Below are positions 14,740 to 18,781 of a stretch of 18,781 bases of DNA, one piece after another. The DNA lies in assembly GCA_910577175.1 (NCBI GenBank), contig CAJTLU010000023.1:1-18781 (forward strand), read 5' to 3'. This stretch comes from an uncultured Lachnospiraceae bacterium (GTDB taxonomy: Bacteria; Bacillota; Clostridia; Lachnospirales; Lachnospiraceae). Within the stretch, counting starts at the first letter, position 1. Every line of letters starts with the position of its first letter. The notes under the pieces were generated by a model. It was not told where the DNA came from, did no database searches, and saw only the letters and a program-made list of their open reading frames with translations. The position numbers and the translations under genes were made by a program.

Positions 14740-15999
14740 TTATTCCTCCTCTATCCGGGCTTTGATATCCCTTATGGACATACCTGTTCTGTCCGCTATG
14801 CTTTTTATATCCTCATACTCCGCTTTCCGCTTTTTTACGCCAAACCCGCTGCTTTCCTTGATGCGGACTTTTCCAAAAGCGGTATCCACTGTTTTTTCCT
14901 CTCTCGCAAGCGTCATCCTGTTGCAGGCATACTCCCGTATGCCGATTGTGGTAGTGTGCTTAAAAATCAACTCCGCAAAATGCTGTCGGTCGCAGGTTCT
15001 GCACATCACCGTCAGAAGTATGCCGGGGCGGTCTTTTTTCATGCCGATTGGGACAGTATAAGCATCCAGCGCTCCCTGTTTCCTGAAAATCTCCAGCGCA
15101 TAGCCCACCTCTTCCGGCGTCATGTCATCCAGATTGCAGCAGAGTTCTGAAATCTCCTCCGTCTTTTCCCCGCACTCTCCCAGAATGGCACGCACACAGT
15201 TTGCCGCGGCAAAGTCCTTTTTCCCCATACCGTAACCAATCTTTTTTATCTGCATGGGCGGCATGGTGCGGTATTCATCGGTAATATGGCGTATCAGGGC
15301 AGCGCCGGTCGGCGTGCAGAGTTCCCCTTCCACCGTTCCCGCATAGCAGGGCACCTCCGAAAGCAGCAGGGCCGTGGCAGGCGCAGGCACCGGCAGGATG
15401 CCGTGGGCACAGCGAACCTGCCCGAATCCCACATTGATGGGGGAAGTAACCACTTTGTCCACACGCAGTTGACGCAGCAGCAGGATGCATCCGGTAATAT
15501 CCGCTATCGCATCCGCCATCCCCACCTCATGAAAATGGATTTCGGTTACTTCTTTTCCGTGTACCTTTCCTTCCGCTTCCGCAATGCTTTTATATACTAT
15601 TTTTACCTCTTCTTTTACGGTGTCGGAAACCTCTAAGGCATCAATGATATGAAAAATATCTGCCAGTCCCGCATGGTGATGCGCGTGTGTATGAACATGC
15701 CCATGCGCTTCCCCGCATCCATGCACAGGCTCATGCTTTTCCTCATGCCCATGCGCGGCTGCCTCCCGTTCAGGGCCTGCATCGCTGCTTTCTTCCTCCG
15801 TACCGTGTATCCTGACACTCACGCTGTTTCCCGTAATCCCGCATTTGACGGCCTGCGCGCAGGCAACTTCCACACCGGGTATGCCAATCCCGTTCAGGGT
15901 GTCAAAGAATGCTTCCTTGTCCGGCAACAAATCCGCAAGCGCTCCCATCAGCATATCCCCTGCCACTCCCATGTTACATTCCAGATATAAAATCCTCAT
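14740..15999 (-). CDS. larC: Nickel-pincer cofactor nickel insertion protein LarC
   Basis: LarC, 419 residues, inserts nickel into pyridinium-3,5-bisthiocarboxylate mononucleotide with CTP to give the NPN cofactor. The family N-terminal motif appears as LECNMGVAGDM (6-16), with HFHEVG and PINVGFG later. A His-rich segment (83-109, eleven His in 27 residues) is suited to holding nickel. The C-terminal domain (about 280-419, from CNLDDMTPE) is continuous in the same frame. In Lactiplantibacillus plantarum this domain is joined by programmed frameshifting; here no shift is needed. GAGGA lies seven bases before the ATG. It sits 32 bases after larB and 4 bases before larMN, in one operon. Confidence 0.92.
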   Translation of the reverse strand: MRILYLECNMGVAGDMLMGALADLLPDKEAFFDTLNGIGIPGVEVACAQAVKCGITGNSVSVRIHGTEEESSDAGPEREAAAHGHEEKHEPVHGCGEAHGHVHTHAHHHAGLADIFHIIDALEVSDTVKEEVKIVYKSIAEAEGKVHGKEVTEIHFHEVGMADAIADITGCILLLRQLRVDKVVTSPINVGFGQVRCAHGILPVPAPATALLLSEVPCYAGTVEGELCTPTGAALIRHITDEYRTMPPMQIKKIGYGMGKKDFAAANCVRAILGECGEKTEEISELCCNLDDMTPEEVGYALEIFRKQGALDAYTVPIGMKKDRPGILLTVMCRTCDRQHFAELIFKHTTTIGIREYACNRMTLAREEKTVDTAFGKVRIKESSGFGVKKRKAEYEDIKSIADRTGMSIRDIKARIEEE

Positions 16000-16031
16000 A
16001 TCTCTGTCCTCGTTACTATCCCAATCAAGTG

Positions 16032-16778
16032 CTAAATATGGTTTATCATGCTTGCCAGATATCCGGCGCCGAAACCGTTGTCTATGTTCACCACACTGAC
16101 ACCGCTGGCGCAGGAATTGAGCATGGACAACAGCGCCGACAGTCCGCCGAAGCTGGCCCCGTATCCCACGCTGGTAGGCACCGCTATCACGGGACAGTCC
16201 GCAAGGCCTCCGATAACACTGGCAAGCGCCCCTTCCATGCCTGCCGCGGCAACTATTACCCTTGCTCCCATGATATCTTCTATATGGTCCATCAGCCGGT
16301 GCAGACCCGCCACACCTACATCATAAAGCCTGCAAACCTCATTGCCGTAAACTTCAGCCGTAAGGGAGGCTTCCTCCGCAACCGGCATGTCGCTGGTTCC
16401 CCCTGTGGCTACCACAATTCTGCCTTTGCCGTCTTTCGGAGGCATTTCCCCCACAATGCCAATCCGTGACAATGCATCATATCGCAAATCCATTTGTTTT
16501 GCTACAAACTCCGCCGCTTCCTCCCCCATACGGGTAATCAGTATGGTCTTTTCCTTTTCCGCCGCCATGGTCTGTGCAATCTGTAATATCTGCTCCTTCG
16601 TCTTTCCCGCGCCGTAAATAACCTCCGGCATCCCCTGCCGGATGCCCCTGTGGGTATCCAGCTTGGCAAATCCCAAATCCTTATACGGCTCTGTTTTTAT
16701 CTGTAATACAGCTTCTTCCGGCTTTGTCTCGCCCGACGCCACCCGGTTCAGCAACAGTTCCAGTTCCTTTTTATCCAT
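16032..16778 (-). CDS. larB: NaAD carboxylase/hydrolase LarB
   Basis: LarB, 248 residues, carries out the first step of nickel-pincer nucleotide synthesis: carboxylation of the pyridinium ring of nicotinic acid adenine dinucleotide and hydrolysis to the mononucleotide. The C-terminal PurE-like domain (about 118-248) has ATGGTSDMPVAEEA, AAGMEGALASVIGG, PTSVGYGASFGG and NIDNGFGAG. Cys223 in NSCASGV sits where the L. plantarum enzyme has the cysteine that adds to the substrate. I chose the ATG at 16778, six bases after GGAGG (16785-16789). That GGAGG is the edge of the tandem repeat, so a repeat supplies the ribosome binding site. The longer in-frame reading to 16928 only translates repeat DNA. 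Confidence 0.93.
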   Translation of the reverse strand: MDKKELELLLNRVASGETKPEEAVLQIKTEPYKDLGFAKLDTHRGIRQGMPEVIYGAGKTKEQILQIAQTMAAEKEKTILITRMGEEAAEFVAKQMDLRYDALSRIGIVGEMPPKDGKGRIVVATGGTSDMPVAEEASLTAEVYGNEVCRLYDVGVAGLHRLMDHIEDIMGARVIVAAAGMEGALASVIGGLADCPVIAVPTSVGYGASFGGLSALLSMLNSCASGVSVVNIDNGFGAGYLASMINHI

Positions 16779-16784
16779 ATCCAT

Positions 16785-17058
16785 CCTCCATGATTCCGCT
16801 TCGCGGAATTTCAAACCTGTGCGGAGAATGCCCGGTTTTTGGGCATTCTCCTGTGTGAGACTTAGTACTTCTTCGCGAAGCAGCCTCTGCTGCTGAGTTT
16901 TAGAAGTACTTCTCACACTAACCTCCATGATTCCGCTTCGCGGAATTTCAAACCTGTGCGGAGAATGCCCGGTTTTTGGGCATTCTCCTGTGTGAGACTT
17001 AGTACTTCTTCGCGAAGCAGCCTCTGCTGCTGAGTTTTAGAAGTACTTCTCACACTAA
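16785..17058. repeat. Tandem structured repeat, units 1 and 2 (137-bp period)
   Basis: Two apparently identical 137-bp units (16785-16921 and 16922-17058) lie between larE and larB. Each holds three hairpins in order: ATTCCGC/GCGGAAT with a 3-base loop; GGAGAATGCCC/GGGCATTCTCC, a perfect 11-bp stem; and a long arm, GTGTGAG...AGTACTTCT against AGAAGTACT...CTCACAC, enclosing a GCAGC/GCTGC stem. The period is not a multiple of three, so a coding repeat is unlikely. No T-tract follows the strong stems, so they are not simple terminators. The near identity suggests recent duplication. Confidence 0.9.
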
Positions 17059-17209
17059 CCTCCATGATTCCGCTTCGCGGAATTTCAAACCTGTGCGGAG
17101 AATGCCCGGTTTTTGGGCATTCTCCTGTGTGAGACTTAGAACTTCTTCGCGAAGCAGCCCTTGCTGCAAGCGAAAACTGCCAAAGGCAGTTAGAAGTTCT
17201 TCTCACACT
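17059..17209. repeat. Tandem structured repeat, unit 3 (variant)
   Basis: The first 80 or so bases match units 1 and 2, but the distal part differs. AGAACTTCT/AGAAGTTCT replaces AGTACTTCT/AGAAGTACT, a compensatory change on both arms. An extra AACTGCC/GGCAGTT hairpin is inserted, making this unit about 151 bp. Its end overlaps the larE stop codon. The extra segment resembles the copy at 18123-18213. Confidence 0.85.
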
Positions 17210-17954
17210 AACGCTCCACCAGAATGTCCAGAAATACCTCCGAAAAAAACGGCTGCAATGCTTTGGCAATTTCCCTGCGTTTTTCGGAAAATATCTGCCA
17301 TTCTTCCCCGCAAATCTGCAATCTCGCCGCCCCATGGTATACCCTTACCCGAAAATCTTTGAATCCCATTGCAAACAACGCCCTTTCGCTTTCTTCAACC
17401 CTGTTAAGCATATCCGCCGTTATCGGTGTTCCAACGGGTATCCTGGTTGCCAGACAGGCATAGGCGGGCTTCGCATGGGTAAAAATGCCTTCTTCTTTTG
17501 CCTGTTTCCTGATTTCTGCCTTGCCCATCCCACATTCCCTTAAAGGAAAATACACCCCGAGTGCCCGAAGAGCGCGCATCCCGGGTCTGTCGTCTTCGTC
17601 GTCGGAGGCGTTGGTTCCTTCCAAAAGAATGGTATAACCATCCTCTCCCGCTGCCTTTATCATCGCTTCAAAGAGCGCTTTTTTGCAGTAGTAACACCTG
17701 TCGGCGGAATTGTCCGCAATCCGCCTGTCCCCCAGCACATCCACCTTGATTACGCAAAGCTTTACACCTGCTTTTTCGCAGCATTTCCTTGCGTCCTCCA
17801 GTTCAAAACCCGGCTGAAAAGCAGACTGCACAAAATATGCCTTCACATCCTTTGCATACTTTTTTGCCTGCACCATCAGAAACGTGGAATCCACACCGCC
17901 GGAACAGGCAACCGCCACCCGCGGATGCTTATTAAAAAAATCCCGTAAGTCCAT
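17208..17954 (-). CDS. larE: ATP-dependent sacrificial sulfur transferase LarE
   Basis: LarE, 248 residues, activates the carboxylates of the LarB product with ATP and donates sulfur, giving the bisthiocarboxylate that LarC metallates. The PP-loop SGGVDST is at 18-24. LarE-type motifs RCYYCKKALF (86-95) and EGTNASDDEDDRPGMRA (112-128) follow. Cys167 in KPAYACLATRIP is a good candidate for a sulfur-donor or cluster cysteine. LarE enzymes use either one sacrificial cysteine or a cluster with three; Cys87, Cys90 and Cys167 are all present, so I cannot say which. I chose the ATG at 17954 for its AAGGAT site. The TAG stop lies on the repeat border. Confidence 0.92.
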   Translation of the reverse strand: MDLRDFFNKHPRVAVACSGGVDSTFLMVQAKKYAKDVKAYFVQSAFQPGFELEDARKCCEKAGVKLCVIKVDVLGDRRIADNSADRCYYCKKALFEAMIKAAGEDGYTILLEGTNASDDEDDRPGMRALRALGVYFPLRECGMGKAEIRKQAKEEGIFTHAKPAYACLATRIPVGTPITADMLNRVEESERALFAMGFKDFRVRVYHGAARLQICGEEWQIFSEKRREIAKALQPFFSEVFLDILVER

Positions 17955-18002
17955 GTTTATATCCTTCCTGTCCGCTTTCCCGTCAAAACGGCTTTCCATA
18001 AT

Positions 18003-18121
18003 CCGGAAAAATCTACACACAAAAATGCCACAAAGGCAGACTTATCCTGAAATACCGCACTTCAGTACGAACCTGCCTTCATGGCATTTTTTCCTTTCTA
18101 TTCCCATCCGGATTTTTCCGG
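18003..18121 (-). promoter_or_regulatory. Long base-paired leader upstream of larE
   Basis: Three nested pairings are visible. The outer 11-bp arms CCGGAAAAATC (18003-18013) and GATTTTTCCGG (18111-18121) are perfect. The inner 19-base arms 18021-18039 and 18073-18091 have two adjacent mismatches. The innermost CTGAA (18047-18051) pairs with TTCAG (18061-18065). On the minus strand the middle stem runs into TTTTT, so it could terminate the DUF3842 transcript. Its position 50-170 bases before larE also makes a cis-regulatory leader possible. I do not recognise a known riboswitch consensus. Confidence 0.55.
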
Positions 18122-18122
18122 C

Positions 18123-18213
18123 GTGAGAAAAGTCCGCTGCGCAGACTTAATATTTTTCCAAAATACTCTGCTGTGAACAAAACTACCACGAAAGTTAGAA
18201 ATTCTTCTCACAT
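18123..18213. repeat. Diverged copy of the structured repeat (copy E)
   Basis: It is bounded by GTGAGAAAAGTC on the left and TTCTTCTCACA on the right, the same border layout as the other copies, with the AGTT-TAGAA segment shared with unit 3. An internal AAGTC/GACTT hairpin replaces the strong stems. It overlaps the end of the DUF3842 gene, whose last codons (Cys-Glu-Lys-Asn-Phe-stop) are repeat border sequence. Confidence 0.55.
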
Positions 18214-18635
18214 TCCTGTCCGTCAAAATACTTTTGCAACAGCCTTACGGCCTCCTCCACCACATCCCCGATTGGCATGGGGGAAACTCCCGCAACCTGA
18301 ATGTCGCATTTGTTCATGGGAACCAGAATCTTCCTCGCCCGGCTTTTTCCTATGGCTTCAGCCATAGCCGGCGTTACCTCCCCCAAAAGGGCGTCCGCCA
18401 CCACTATACCAAGCGGTCCCATAATCACATCCGCATACCTGCATGCGGCAACAACGGGGTTTTCTCCGGTAGCTGCATTTTCCGCCCCACCTTTTATCAT
18501 GCCGGCGGTAGCTATGCTGTTGGTCCCTACGGCAATAATCTTGATTGGCAAATCCAAAGCCTTCATTTTCTCAATCAGCAGCCTGCCGATTCTGCCGCCC
18601 TGCCCATCTACCACAAGTACTGTCTTTTCCACCAT
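18195..18635 (-). CDS. DUF3842 family protein, Rossmann-like
   Basis: This 146-residue protein has an N-terminal nucleotide-binding look, VLVVDGQGGRIGRLLIEKM (about 5-23), followed by AVGTNSIATAGMIKGGAENAAT, ADVIMGPLGIVVADALLGE and KILVPMNKC. These match the clostridial DUF3842 family as I recall it; no function is established for it. I chose the ATG at 18635 because AGAGG lies six bases upstream; the longer reading to 18704 would start inside the promoter. The last residues CEKNF come from a repeat border. It lies directly upstream of larE in the same direction, so a link to nickel-pincer cofactor metabolism is a reasonable guess but only that. Confidence 0.8.
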   Translation of the reverse strand: MVEKTVLVVDGQGGRIGRLLIEKMKALDLPIKIIAVGTNSIATAGMIKGGAENAATGENPVVAACRYADVIMGPLGIVVADALLGEVTPAMAEAIGKSRARKILVPMNKCDIQVAGVSPMPIGDVVEEAVRLLQKYFDGQECEKNF

Positions 18636-18675
18636 CCGTACCCTCTTCTTTGCTGTCACCTGCTGTATGTTTTTT

Positions 18676-18704
18676 ATTTTACAATATAAGCGTTTTTTTC
18701 GCAA
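18676..18704 (-). promoter_or_regulatory. Probable sigma-A-type promoter for the DUF3842 gene
   Basis: On the minus strand TTGCGA (18699-18704) and TAAAAT (18676-18681) are separated by exactly 17 bases, 40 bases before the start at 18635. Both boxes are fair matches to the vegetative consensus. A short CCGCA/TGCGG dyad lies upstream near 18730-18747. No further gene is supported between here and the window end. Confidence 0.5.
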
Positions 18705-18781
18705 GACCCCTTCTCTCTTGAGACAGTTTCCGCATTTTGCATTGCGGCAGCCCCGGCGTGCATTTGTTCCAACAGGACACG

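Noticed and set aside
13880..15150. Long plus-strand frames opposite larMN and larC
   Set aside because: They are antisense to strongly supported lar genes and have no binding sites or family resemblance.
16779..16928. N-terminal extension of LarB, and a longer frame at 16913-17335
   Set aside because: Both translate the 137-bp structured repeat or run antiframe to larE; the LarB family starts at the short MDKKEL form.
16785..17209. CRISPR array
   Set aside because: The period is 137 bp with the whole unit conserved and no variable spacers; there are no cas genes.

Overview
The window looks like the chromosome of an anaerobic Bacillota (Clostridia, probably Lachnospiraceae). The reasons are strong AGGAGG-type ribosome binding sites, a CspABC-like S8 peptidase, a DUF3842 protein, and an integrative-element cargo typical of gut Clostridia. 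Every convincing gene is on the minus strand, so transcription runs from high to low coordinates. The window falls into two parts that differ visibly in base composition.

Region 1 (about 1-8871) is AT-richer and reads as one end of an integrative and conjugative element. In transcription order it holds a promoter and structured leader (8572-8690), then a compact run of short genes: a 130-residue protein, a 49-residue membrane protein, a Cys-rich protein, a ribbon-helix-helix-like protein, a ParM-type actin ATPase, a ParR-like ribbon-helix-helix protein, a 59-residue membrane protein, a 26-residue peptide and a lipoprotein. A terminator hairpin follows, then a giant thioester/CnaB surface adhesin whose 3' end is broken at the window edge. 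Three of the small genes overlap or abut neighbours and fall below the usual 60-codon cutoff. No integrase, relaxase or type IV secretion gene is visible, so the element assignment is inference.

Region 2 (about 8872-18781) is GC-richer chromosomal DNA. It begins with an S8 peptidase whose last residues are replaced exactly where the AT-rich DNA starts, so the element probably inserted into this gene. Next come an M18 aminopeptidase and a nickel-pincer nucleotide (NPN) cofactor cluster. In transcription order that cluster is DUF3842 protein, larE, larB, larC, larMN, larQ, larO. LarB carboxylates and cleaves nicotinic acid adenine dinucleotide, LarE adds sulfur, LarC inserts nickel, and LarMN-Q-O imports nickel. 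The apoenzyme LarA is absent from the window.

A family of structured intergenic repeats is scattered in region 2. One copy lies before the S8 gene, three lie in tandem (137-bp period) between larE and larB, and a diverged copy lies after the DUF3842 gene. These repeats supply the larB Shine-Dalgarno sequence and the stop codons of larE and the DUF3842 gene. larE has a long, highly base-paired leader. No rRNA, tRNA or CRISPR array was seen.
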